64,000 nt of DNA, from NCBI RefSeq assembly GCF_003076455.1, contig NZ_CP020918.1, positions 4,004,001 through 4,068,000 of the forward strand. The letters run 5' to 3'. Below the pieces are notes generated by a model, which was given only the letters and a program-made list of their open reading frames with translations, made no database searches and was not told the DNA's origin. This document shows, in pieces, positions 10,808-18,679 of this stretch; position 1 is the stretch's first letter; every line of letters begins with the position of its first letter. The position numbers were made by a program, and so were the translations under genes. Source of the DNA: Flavobacterium faecale. Lineage in GTDB: Bacteria > Bacteroidota > Bacteroidia > Flavobacteriales > Flavobacteriaceae.

Positions 10808-11653
10808 TTATGCGGTTAATTTTTCCATTAAAATTAGATCTTTATCCTGATTCCATTTTTCCATTGGTGTAATACGTCCTAATAGCCCATGCAGCCTATT
10901 ATTGTTATAGAAAATCACATACCTTTTTAATATCTGTTCAATTTCTCCAAAAGTTCTATAATCAACCCTTTGGAACACTTCTTTCTTTAGGATTCCATGA
11001 TAAGCTTCAATATGTGCATTTTCTTCAGGTGTGGCTACATGTGTAAATTCCTGCTGAACACCTATTATACCTAGGTATTCACGAACACTTTTAGCAATAA
11101 ATTGACTTCCATTATCACTTCTAATAACAACGTTTTCAGGGTATTGGTATTCTAAAAATAAATCAGAAAGAAAAGTTATTACTTTGTTCTGTTTTATTGA
11201 AAAAGAAAAATAATCTTTTAAAATTCTACGAGTATGAACGTCTATGATTGATAGTAAATAGGCATTTTTACCTACACTAGGAATCCAAACCATCTTAATA
11301 TCCATTTCTATACACTGAAACGGCCTAACAGTAATAACCTTTCTATATTTTACAAACTTACGCCCAGAACCACTCCTGTTTATCCTATTTTCGAGTTTTA
11401 ACAAGCCTTCTTCTTTCATAATTCGGTAAAGCTTTTTGTGATTAATCTTATATCCATCTCGATGTAAGTAAGAAGTCATTAAGCGGTATCCGCAGTCTAT
11501 AAACTCATGGCTTAAAATCTCTTTAACCGATGCTATAACAGTTTCTTGACTCACCATTCCCTTGGACTTATTATAAGTAAAGACACTAGGCTTATTACCT
11601 TTTTTGCCAAGACTTGGCCTTCGGTAATAGCTGCTTTGATTCATACCTAACAT
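10808..11653 (-). CDS. IS3-family transposase OrfB (DDE integrase core)
   Basis: The 281-residue frame has an HTH_21-like region and an rve catalytic core with the DDE triad: D in CIEMDIKMVW, D in VIRSDNGSQF and E in TPEENAHIEAYHG. The ATG at 11653 is internal: in the same frame the coding sequence runs upstream without a stop through DWDIRSKKDLVDSICSKHK to the A9G slippery run in orfA (11734-11743). The active product is therefore the OrfAB fusion made by -1 frameshifting. Confidence 0.9.
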   Translation of the reverse strand: MLGMNQSSYYRRPSLGKKGNKPSVFTYNKSKGMVSQETVIASVKEILSHEFIDCGYRLMTSYLHRDGYKINHKKLYRIMKEEGLLKLENRINRSGSGRKFVKYRKVITVRPFQCIEMDIKMVWIPSVGKNAYLLSIIDVHTRRILKDYFSFSIKQNKVITFLSDLFLEYQYPENVVIRSDNGSQFIAKSVREYLGIIGVQQEFTHVATPEENAHIEAYHGILKKEVFQRVDYRTFGEIEQILKRYVIFYNNNRLHGLLGRITPMEKWNQDKDLILMEKLTA

Positions 11654-11703
11654 ACAAATGACTTTGCTTTTACTGATTTTATGTTTACTACAAATACTAT
11701 CAA

Positions 11704-12015
11704 CTAAATCTTTCTTGGATCGGATGTCCCAATCTTTTTTTTTAAAAGTTCACGTCCAATCTCTAGTTCAATTTCTTTATTAGTTAATAATTTGCGTAGA
11801 ATTCTGTTCTCTTCCTCTGCTTGCTTTAACTCTTTGCTACGATCGTCATAAGTAACTTTTAAGCCTGCCTCTCCTTGTTTTTCATGCTTCTTCTTCCAAC
11901 TATACAAACTTCCTGTACTAACACTGTATTTACGACAGGTTTCTACAACGCCTAATTCTTCGCAAGAAGATAAAATTTCTAACTTCTCTTCTAAACTCCA
12001 TTTCTTGTATTTCAT
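11704..12015 (-). CDS. IS3-family transposase OrfA (helix-turn-helix)
   Basis: The 103-residue protein has an N-terminal HTH (WSLEEKLEILSSCEELGVVETCRKYSVSTGSLYSWKKKH) and a leucine-zipper-like helix. The 3' end carries CTTTTAAAAAAAAAG on the minus strand. A -1 slip there joins the frame to OrfB (KKDWDIRSKKDLV...), the usual route to the IS3 OrfAB transposase. It starts inside the element, ~65 bp from the right end. Confidence 0.9.
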   Translation of the reverse strand: MKYKKWSLEEKLEILSSCEELGVVETCRKYSVSTGSLYSWKKKHEKQGEAGLKVTYDDRSKELKQAEEENRILRKLLTNKEIELEIGRELLKKKIGTSDPRKI

Positions 12016-12081
12016 ATCTCAAATGTACTATTTGAAATTTAGAATATCACTCTGAACTTATAAGGGGCTAAAATAGTAGCA

Positions 12082-12401
12082 ATCTACATCCTATTTAATT
12101 CCTCATTTAAGTGTTGAAAAGAACAAAGATGATAAGTGTACTAACATTCACAATTATTAGTTTTGCAAAACTTTATGCAAAAGTATTATCCCAGTAATTT
12201 CCTCGTCAACTTATACTATGCATTATTTTTCTATAATAAATAAATAGTTTTGTCATTTAATTATATGCATAATTGGCAACTCTGTCTGAATCAAAAACAA
12301 ATCAATATGAACTTAAACTTCATAAATTTGGTTGTCAGAATTAAAGTCTGCATGTTATTAGCGTCAATTACGAAGTTATCATTATTACTTTTATTCGGAT
12401 T
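12082..12401. other. Intergenic stretch between IS3 element and IS200 relic
   Basis: This AT-rich 320 bp has no open frame of note. It probably includes decayed sequence belonging to the adjacent IS200-like relic (left end not recognisable). No promoter or RNA is evident. Confidence 0.3.
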
Positions 12402-12735
12402 TTAATCATGCTCCAAATATTGATTTACCATTTAATTTGTAATAATACCTGTACTGCAATACCCAAAACCTATTGCCCAATAATGTTCTGCCTCAATATC
12501 TTTTTTTAAAATCTGGAAGCTCACTTCATACATGTCTTGAAGAACGTCCTTTCATAGATTTAACCAAATAATTAATATCTTGAAAAGGTCGTTTTTAAAA
12601 TGTGCATGTGAACATGATCATTTGAGACAACCGCTTTTAATTATTCAACTTATTTACATTCAAGCATATGCATTAAAATAGTTCTACAGCGAATTTTTAT
12701 ATCTCCCTGAAAAACTGCATATCTTTATTTTATTG
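12402..12735 (-). pseudogene. Decayed IS200/IS605-family TnpA transposase
   Basis: No long frame survives, but piecewise minus-strand translation gives the family's landmarks in order: RYAVFQGDIKIRCRTILMHM, then AVVSNDHVHMHI with the HUH metal motif, then EHYWAIGFGYCSTGIIT and QYLEHD with the catalytic tyrosine region. These segments fall in different frames separated by stops, including an in-frame TAA shortly before QYLEHD. The N-terminal KYRY motif has become K-stop-RY near 12730. It is a dead copy and was not captured by ORF calling. It lies between two other insertion sequences. Confidence 0.8.
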
Positions 12736-13246
12736 AACAAACCTTATAAACAATTAATATCGATACTATATATACATTTATTCCTTGAAAATCCATATTT
12801 CACATGTGCATTTTTAGAAACTAAAGTTGAAATGCACTAAAGTGCATAGTTTTACCTTTTTTCGGGATCAATAAAATATTCCAAAAAGTTATAAATAATA
12901 TGAGGCATTTTTTATAGAAAGTATCACAAATAAATAGAAGGTATCGATTTGGTTATATAGAAACATTATTCGAATGTTCTTAGAACCAATATTTAGGATT
13001 AATATTCAGTCACAATAATAGGGGCATTATTATAATCTTGATAATATCACAAAATAAAGCAGTTTAAATAAAAAAGCATTATGTGGTAAAAACATCTTCA
13101 AAAGTATTAGTCCCTCTTAATAAAATACCGACCACACAATAAATATTTTCTAAAGATTTATTTACAAGTAATTGGTCGTCTTGAATTTATTAAAATCAAA
13201 TAACTAAAATATTGAATAATTAAATAATATTTATTGTACCTTGTAA
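12736..13246. other. Intergenic stretch, mobile-element debris
   Basis: This 511-bp AT-rich region carries one small perfect hairpin (ATGCACT AA AGTGCAT, ~12833-12848), possibly the end hairpin of the IS200 relic. Nothing else can be supported. Confidence 0.35.
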
Positions 13247-13256
13247 TAAGTAATGG

Positions 13257-13832
13257 TTAAAATTTAATGTCGTATTTTATTCCAAAATTAGTCAGGACAA
13301 AATTTAATTTTTCTTTGAGGTTTTCGAATGATTTATAAGCATCAAAATCTAACCATTGATATTTTATTCTCCGCCATAGAATTTCAATCAGGTTTAACTC
13401 TGGAGAATAAGGTGGCAAAAAGTAAATTAAAACATCTTTTTCTTTCCATTGTTCTATTTTAGCCATAAACTTCTTTGATTTGTGTATGGGAGAATTGTCA
13501 AGAATTACAATGGTTTTTTTAATGGTTTGTTCCACAAATCGATTCATAAAACTGATGATTCTATCTGAATTAAAGGTTGTTTCAAGTGTTTCGAAATAGA
13601 GTTTATTTTTACGGGTCATTAATCCAACTACATTCTGATATTTACCTTTAGCAGCGGGTAACAAAATTGGATTATCCTTTGTTTGCCAAGCATAAGGCAC
13701 ATTAGGGGAGAGTCCAAAATGACTTTGGTCTCCAAAATATAAATCAATATAACCGCTATCTTCCAAACTCTTTAATGTTTCTATCTGCTCTTGTTTAAAT
13801 CTAAATTGTTCTTCGTTGCGTTTGCCTTTCAA
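13257..13832 (-). CDS. IS630-family transposase, C-terminal DDE frame
   Basis: The listed 191 residues contain the DDE core: D in YFGDQSHFG, D in VILDNSPIHKS and E in PPYSPELNLIEILWRRIK. The frame actually extends upstream of the TTG at 13832 through GYKWKRARLSLKGKR (to ~13866), the canonical IS630 motif joining the two halves. It sits in the +1 register relative to the upstream frame. The C-terminus is encoded by the left inverted repeat. Confidence 0.85.
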   Translation of the reverse strand: MKGKRNEEQFRFKQEQIETLKSLEDSGYIDLYFGDQSHFGLSPNVPYAWQTKDNPILLPAAKGKYQNVVGLMTRKNKLYFETLETTFNSDRIISFMNRFVEQTIKKTIVILDNSPIHKSKKFMAKIEQWKEKDVLIYFLPPYSPELNLIEILWRRIKYQWLDFDAYKSFENLKEKLNFVLTNFGIKYDIKF

Positions 13833-13854
13833 AGAGAGTCTAGCTCTTTTCCAC

Positions 13855-14247
13855 TTATAGCCCAGTAACTTTTAAAAAATTCTGCAAAGTCTTTTTGCAG
13901 ATGACAATATTGTGTTGCTCCTCAAAGTAAATTAATACATTTTTTAAATTTCTATTGTGAAGTTCTAATTGCTTGGAAACTTCTTCCGTATAGTCTTTTA
14001 AAAGAGTTTTTGCTCCTCTTCCTTCTGATATAGCAAGAGAATCAACCCCAATACTAGCCCAACTATCAAACCAACGTTCAATCGTTCTGCGACTGACTTT
14101 AAAAATAGAAGCCAAGTCTTTAATCTTGTGTCTTTGATGTGATAAAACAAGGCATTGACTACGTTTCCTAACAGTATTATTAGGGCTATTTTGGTAAAGG
14201 TGCTCTAGTACCAAAACCTCTTCTTCTTTTAGTGTTACATATCTCAT
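13855..14247 (-). CDS. IS630-family transposase, N-terminal HTH frame
   Basis: The 130 residues form a helix-turn-helix domain (HKIKDLASIFKVSRRTIERWFDSWASIG) and a second winged-helix segment (ICKKTLQNFLKVTGL), then stop. In functional relatives this runs straight into GYxWKR. Here ACT GGG CTA TAA must shift +1 to read GGC TAT AAG. This may be programmed frameshifting or an inactivating 1-nt change. Confidence 0.85.
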   Translation of the reverse strand: MRYVTLKEEEVLVLEHLYQNSPNNTVRKRSQCLVLSHQRHKIKDLASIFKVSRRTIERWFDSWASIGVDSLAISEGRGAKTLLKDYTEEVSKQLELHNRNLKNVLIYFEEQHNIVICKKTLQNFLKVTGL

Positions 14248-14318
14248 AATGAGATAAATATAGTAAATTTTTCATATATTAACAACAAAATACGACATTA
14301 TTTTATTCTTATTACTTA

Positions 14319-14865
14319 AATAAACCATTTTAAATTTAGTTACCCTATTAGTTACCCCAATTTAATTACCACTTAGCAAAGCTTTATATTTATTGGCGTT
14401 TTCATAAAGGTCGCGGAGCCTCTTTCTCCGCTCAAAAGCCCGAAACGAAAGTTTCGGGCTTTTTTTATGCCTATAAATTATCCCAAAAGGCTACTATATT
14501 TTACACCTATTGCAGTAGTATAACTTTATTAGTCATTTAATACTAATTACCTAATGCCTCGCCAGTTTCCATATTCAGGCTCGGGTCAATATAATCCAAT
14601 TACCTTATACTGTTTTAATATTGCATTGGCATTATACCAATAGGTATTGGAGCAAAAAACAAATTCATTTGGCACAACATAAAACTCATTTATCCCTAAA
14701 GAAAAACCGTAAAAATAACCCTATCCAATGTAAGAAATAGCGAATAATAAACATTAATTTTTATACTTTGTATAAAAAAAAGCATAAATAATTTGTAAAA
14801 CAGCAACAATCTCGTATATTCGAACTGGAATAAGTTTTGAATACACAAATTACACGCATATCAAC
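14319..14865. other. 547-bp intergenic region after the IS630 element
   Basis: It contains the double hairpin at 14413-14467 (listed separately), a near-duplicate GTTACCcTATTAGTTACCcC at ~14339-14358, and otherwise AT-rich sequence leading to the gene at 14866. No gene is seen. Confidence 0.4.
14413..14467 (+). terminator. Tandem-hairpin terminator, possible RNA-gene end
   Basis: Two stems lie back to back: GCGGAG-cctcttt-CTCCGC (14413-14431), then AGCCCGAAAC-GAAA-GTTTCGGGCT (14437-14460) followed by a T-run. The second is a strong intrinsic terminator. No gene ends just upstream on the plus strand, so it terminates either an unrecognised RNA or a lost gene. CCTCTTTCTCCGC resembles a tRNA-Ser 3' end. 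Confidence 0.8.
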
Positions 14866-15195
14866 ATGATTAAACCTTATTCTGCTTACAAGTTTGAACT
14901 ACCAAGTTTCATTTTTGTCTGTACCGTGATGTTATATTCAAGCATAATGCAAGGTCAAGAAGTAAAAGTGGATTCGGTTACAAAAAAGAAATACATAACC
15001 GTAGATGTTGTAAAAACATACGAACGTATTGTAGCAAAAGGTTCATACAATCCTGAATTATTAGAATATTTAGGAAATCATTATTACAACGTTCATAATA
15101 TAGTTAAATCGAAAATATACTTTGACCTCCTTTTTACAAAGTGTCAGAGATCCAAAATCTCAGCAAAAGCCGTTGCGATTTACAAAACCCTATAA
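14866..15195 (+). CDS. Small exported TPR-like protein
   Basis: The protein has 109 residues. An N-terminal hydrophobic segment (~12-30, ending MQGQ) looks like a signal peptide. The rest (VDVVKTYERIVAKGSYNPELLEYLGNHYYNVHNIVKSKIYFDLLF) has the pattern of a single tetratricopeptide repeat, as seen near the N-terminus of OmpA-family proteins of Flavobacteriia. It may be a stand-alone member of that group or the truncated end of a longer gene. It ends just before a strong terminator. Confidence 0.6.
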   Translation: MIKPYSAYKFELPSFIFVCTVMLYSSIMQGQEVKVDSVTKKKYITVDVVKTYERIVAKGSYNPELLEYLGNHYYNVHNIVKSKIYFDLLFTKCQRSKISAKAVAIYKTL

Positions 15196-15224
15196 TACCA
15201 AAAAACCAAAATAACCAACCATTA

Positions 15225-15260
15225 AAAAAGGCCTCAGAACATTTCTGAGGCCTTTTTTTT
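15225..15260 (+). terminator. Bidirectional intrinsic terminator
   Basis: The stem AAGGCCTCAGAA/TTCTGAGGCCTT with A-run before and T-run after lies between convergent genes ending at 15195 (+) and 15276 (-). Confidence 0.9.
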
Positions 15261-15275
15261 ATCTGTAATTGCTTA

Positions 15276-15800
15276 TTATTTTTTTGTCGCTTTCTTAAGC
15301 TCATTCCCACCTGGGATTTTCATTTTGTCTGTTAGAATGGCAATTTCGTTTAAAGTAAAATTACCCGTCAAAGACATTAAAACCGACTCATTATCGCGAC
15401 CACTCCCTTCGATAAACATCAAAAGTTCTTTTATTTGTGCTGCTCCGTCTGCCGATTTTACAACAATCTGAATGTTTTTACCTCCATCATTAACTTTCAT
15501 TAACTCTTCCAAACCATTTGCTTTGGTGTACTTGTCAGCAGTGGCTTTCATGTCTAGAGCTTGTTTTGCATTGGTAGTTGTGAAAACTTTTAAATTGTCC
15601 AACTTTTTGATCAAGGCCATATATTGTTGTGTCTCTTTGTCAGAAGCATCAACTTTTACTTTACTCATCAATTCAAACATTTTTTTATTGACTACCACCG
15701 CAGTGATGCCATCTTGATCATTGAACTTGTCAAAAGCCGTTTGAGCAAAAATTGTGCTTGATATAAACATTACGAGTAGTACAAGTAGCTGTTTTTTCAT
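15276..15800 (-). CDS. DUF4252-domain exported protein
   Basis: The protein has 174 residues with a clear signal peptide (MKKQLLVLLVMFISSTIFAQ). The rest matches DUF4252 proteins of Bacteroidota: FDKFNDQDGITAVVVNKKMFELM, a helical middle and a hydrophobic VLMSLTGNFTL strand near the end. The function is unknown; it is presumably periplasmic. It follows the small membrane protein at 15817 by 16 bp and shares its operon. Confidence 0.8.
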   Translation of the reverse strand: MKKQLLVLLVMFISSTIFAQTAFDKFNDQDGITAVVVNKKMFELMSKVKVDASDKETQQYMALIKKLDNLKVFTTTNAKQALDMKATADKYTKANGLEELMKVNDGGKNIQIVVKSADGAAQIKELLMFIEGSGRDNESVLMSLTGNFTLNEIAILTDKMKIPGGNELKKATKK

Positions 15801-15816
15801 TCTTTTTGAATTTTAA

Positions 15817-16059
15817 TTATTGTTTTATAAAAATTTGGGCTTCGGTAACTTTGCATTCCTCTATATACAGTACACTTTTCATGCCAAGATTAAGTGGAGC
15901 CGCAATCACCTTTAGTGCTTTCTGAGTTTCTTTAAACGCAACTTCTGGATCTTCATACGTACCCAAATCATTGGTTTGCTTTTGGTTGTTATAAAAAACA
16001 TACCCTCCTACCAATATCACCATACCAATCACAACTAGTAAGAGCTTTTCTTTATTCAT
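15817..16059 (-). CDS. Small single-pass membrane protein
   Basis: I choose the ATG at 16059 (MNKEKLLLVVIGMV) over 16065. The ~80 residues comprise one N-terminal membrane helix (residues ~4-22) and a short periplasmic part (EDPEVAFKETQKALKVIAAPLNLGMKSVLYIEE). I do not recognise a family. It lies directly upstream of the DUF4252 gene and is probably co-transcribed with it; the divergent peptidase gene starts at 16163. Confidence 0.65.
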   Translation of the reverse strand: MNKEKLLLVVIGMVILVGGYVFYNNQKQTNDLGTYEDPEVAFKETQKALKVIAAPLNLGMKSVLYIEECKVTEAQIFIKQ

Positions 16060-16162
16060 TATCATATCGATGTTAAACTTATATAGTATTGCAAAATAAA
16101 CCGCCTGTATTAAAACTAAAGATAGTATTTTTACGTTAATTACCTAAATCAAATTCCTTTTT

Positions 16163-17554
16163 ATGAAACGCTATACCACACTCTTCTGCTTGCTAGCAGT
16201 ACTCACTTTTGGATTTCAAAGCTGTACTGATAATGATGATGTCGCTACTCCCAAAGACCTTCAAATTAATGATTTTATATGGAAAGGTCTAAATGTGTAC
16301 TACTTATGGCAAGATCAAGTTCCAAATTTAGCCGATAATCGCTTTAATAATACCAATGAATATAATGCGTTTTTGGGTAATTATACACCCGAAGCATTAT
16401 TTGATGCTTTGCGAGTTTCAAAAACTATTGACCGTTTTAGTTGGATTGTAAGTGATTACACAGTGCTTGAACAAGAATTTCAGGGCACGACCAAAAATAA
16501 CGGAATCGAATTCAAACTGACTTTAGATCCTACTGATAACACAAAAGTTTTAGGTATTGTAACCTATATTATTCCAAACTCTGATGCGGCTTCCAAAAAC
16601 ATTAAAAGAGGGGAAATCTTTAATGGAATTAACGGAACTACGTTAACGCTTTCTAATTACAGCTCATTATTATTTAGTTCTGCAGTAAATTATACAATCA
16701 ATTTTGCAGATTACAATGGAATTGCAGTTACCAACAACGGGAAATCAATTGCATTTACCAAAACTACTTTGGATGAAAATCCGATTTTGGTGAATAAAGT
16801 TTTTGTTTCTGGTGGACACAAAATTGGGTATTTAATGTACAATGGCTTTTATTCTAACTACGACAGCTTATTAAACGATGCTTTTGGATCTTTAAAGTCA
16901 GAAGGGATCACCGACTTCGTTTTAGATTTACGTTACAACCCAGGAGGATCTGTATTATCTGCCACGAGATTGGCAAGCATGATTACGGGGCAATTTACAG
17001 GACAAGTTTTTGCAAAACTTACCTACAACAGTAAAAAAAGTAAAAGCAATTCAACCTATACCTTCCCTGACAAGATAGGAACAAGTACCATCAACAGTTT
17101 AAAACTAACTACTGTATATATTTTAACCACAAGCAGTACTGCATCGGCAAGTGAATTAATTATAAATGGTTTACAGCCATACATTCAGGTGGTTCAAATT
17201 GGTGACAAAACAGTTGGTAAAAATCAAGCCTCGACTACATTGTATGATTCGGCAGACTTTAGAGCAACCAATAGAAATCCTAATCACAAATATGCAATGC
17301 AACCTATCGTTGCTTATACGGTTAACAAAAATGGTTTTGGAGATTACCAAACCGGTATAGTGCCAACGGTAACTCAAAAAGAAACAGCGAGTACCTATGG
17401 CGTTCTTGGTGATTCATCTGAACCATTACTTAAAACGGCAATTTCAAAAATAACAGGCACGACCAAATTTGCCCAACAAAAGGCTGAGAAACCCTTTGAA
17501 GAAATTAGCGATTCTAAATCACAAGATAACAGAGGCGGAATGCATTTCGAATAA
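16163..17554 (+). CDS. S41-family (C-terminal processing-type) lipoprotein peptidase
   Basis: The protein has 463 residues with a lipoprotein signal (FGFQSC). A helical N-terminal region is followed by a PDZ-like region (~residues 120-190) and the S41 catalytic core. The core shows VLDLRYNPGG, the nucleophile serine in TASASELIINGL and the general-base lysine in DKTVGKNQA. It probably works in the periplasm or at the outer membrane. Many Bacteroidota have such single S41 lipoproteins whose substrates are unknown. A terminator follows. Confidence 0.85.
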   Translation: MKRYTTLFCLLAVLTFGFQSCTDNDDVATPKDLQINDFIWKGLNVYYLWQDQVPNLADNRFNNTNEYNAFLGNYTPEALFDALRVSKTIDRFSWIVSDYTVLEQEFQGTTKNNGIEFKLTLDPTDNTKVLGIVTYIIPNSDAASKNIKRGEIFNGINGTTLTLSNYSSLLFSSAVNYTINFADYNGIAVTNNGKSIAFTKTTLDENPILVNKVFVSGGHKIGYLMYNGFYSNYDSLLNDAFGSLKSEGITDFVLDLRYNPGGSVLSATRLASMITGQFTGQVFAKLTYNSKKSKSNSTYTFPDKIGTSTINSLKLTTVYILTTSSTASASELIINGLQPYIQVVQIGDKTVGKNQASTTLYDSADFRATNRNPNHKYAMQPIVAYTVNKNGFGDYQTGIVPTVTQKETASTYGVLGDSSEPLLKTAISKITGTTKFAQQKAEKPFEEISDSKSQDNRGGMHFE

Positions 17555-17559
17555 AACCA

Positions 17560-17598
17560 AAAAAAAATCTCGTTCTACAATTTAGAACGAGATTTTTT
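17560..17598 (+). terminator. Bidirectional intrinsic terminator
   Basis: The stem ATCTCGTTCTA/TAGAACGAGAT is flanked by A- and T-runs and separates the convergent S41 peptidase and BtuG-like genes. Confidence 0.9.
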
Positions 17599-17616
17599 AA
17601 TTTAAAAGAAACTCTT

Positions 17617-18675
17617 TTAGTTATTAAAGAAGAATCCACTAGGAATAATTCCAACCGTTGTCTCAAATTTTGAAACTCCAGTAGTATCATAAACTGCGAT
17701 TTTTCCACTTGAAGCGTAATCTCCTGCATCTGCTAAGTACACTAGTGACCCATTTACAGCAAAACCATAAGGGCTAAAAGTCGCAGTAAAGATAGAGGTA
17801 GATGGCAAAGCAGTATCTGTCGTATTCATAGCGTATACCAGCTTCCCTTGCGTAAAGTAAATTTTATTATTTTCAATATCCATCTTACCAGGATGTGTTG
17901 TCAATGCAAAATTAAAAGTTGTGGTAACTTTATCTGTAGCTGGGTTTATTTTTTGCAATTTACCCGCAGACTCAGCCTTTGTCCATGCCGCTTTACCTTG
18001 ACTTAAAACATAGATTACACCTTGATTTTCCTCAATTGATGAAGGGCTATCTCCTACTGCAATGGTAGTAGACAATTTATTGGTACTAGCATCAATAACC
18101 GATACCGTGTTACCAATACCGTATCCACCTTGATGTGCTACATAAATTTTATTATTGTACACAGTCAATTTTTCTGGACCTTCAGCAACAGCAATTTTTG
18201 ATTCAACAGAATTGGTTGTAAGATTTATTACAGCAATATAATCATCTGTAGCTATGCCAGCATCACCCCAATTAGAAACATATCCTTTTCCGTTTGCAAA
18301 AACGATATATCTTGGGTTTTTTAAATCTGTTGAAATGGTTGCAATACTTTTTAAAGAATAGCGGTCAACAACTTTGATTGCATTTGAACCATTTAAAACA
18401 ACATAAGCCGTCGAACCATTTGCATTAAAGTCTTGTGCTGTATCTCCAAGTAAACTTCCAGAATTAGCTGCTGAAAACAACTTGTTTACAGCCATAGTTG
18501 TATTATTTGCTATAAAAGAAATTTCTGCATTTCCTTTCGTGAAATTTCCTTCGTTCAATACAATCACTCCTTTATCATAGGTACCCATTGATTTATTTTC
18601 ATTATCATCATTCGTACATGATGTAAGCGCCATAGCACTCGCTACGCAGGCAATTGTAATTTTTTTAAAGTTCAT
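17617..18675 (-). CDS. btuG-like: BtuG-like surface lipoprotein beta-propeller
   Basis: The 352-residue lipoprotein (MALTSC, then NDDNENK) folds as YncE/DUF5074-type propeller blades: repeats of the form DxxxNxxxxxIxVGxxPxxI, for example VIDASTNKLSTTIAVGDSPSSIE. It lies 4 bp downstream of the btuB-type receptor and is expressed from the same cobalamin riboswitch. In Bacteroides, the propeller lipoprotein BtuG captures B12 at the surface and hands it to BtuB. The same arrangement here makes that role likely, though I infer it from fold and context. A generic surface-layer propeller is the alternative. Confidence 0.75.
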   Translation of the reverse strand: MNFKKITIACVASAMALTSCTNDDNENKSMGTYDKGVIVLNEGNFTKGNAEISFIANNTTMAVNKLFSAANSGSLLGDTAQDFNANGSTAYVVLNGSNAIKVVDRYSLKSIATISTDLKNPRYIVFANGKGYVSNWGDAGIATDDYIAVINLTTNSVESKIAVAEGPEKLTVYNNKIYVAHQGGYGIGNTVSVIDASTNKLSTTIAVGDSPSSIEENQGVIYVLSQGKAAWTKAESAGKLQKINPATDKVTTTFNFALTTHPGKMDIENNKIYFTQGKLVYAMNTTDTALPSTSIFTATFSPYGFAVNGSLVYLADAGDYASSGKIAVYDTTGVSKFETTVGIIPSGFFFNN

Positions 18676-18679
18676 TTGT

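Larger units (their letters stand above)
10752..12081 (-). mobile_element. IS3-family insertion sequence, apparently intact
   Basis: Imperfect terminal inverted repeats of ~50 bp bound two transposase frames. The left end starts TGTAGCTGTTTTGACCCCT (10752) and the right end, read inward on the minus strand, starts TGCTACTATTTTAGCCCCTT (12081). The inner part ATTCTAAATTTC is identical in both. The element is 1330 bp. No clear 3-4 bp target duplication is visible, so the outermost bases may be off by one or two, or the element is old. Confidence 0.85.
13247..14318 (-). mobile_element. IS630-family insertion sequence
   Basis: 32-bp terminal inverted repeats of the pattern TAAGTAAT-N10-TAATGTCGTATTTT are present at 13247-13278 and, inverted, at 14287-14318. 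The outermost TA on each side is consistent with the TA target duplication typical of IS630/Tc1 elements, leaving a body of ~1068 bp. The transposase is split in two frames. Confidence 0.9.

Noticed and set aside
12520..12620. Minus-strand fragments near the IS200 relic as a toxin or regulator gene
   Set aside because: The pieces fit the IS200 TnpA order much better and contain stops in all frames.
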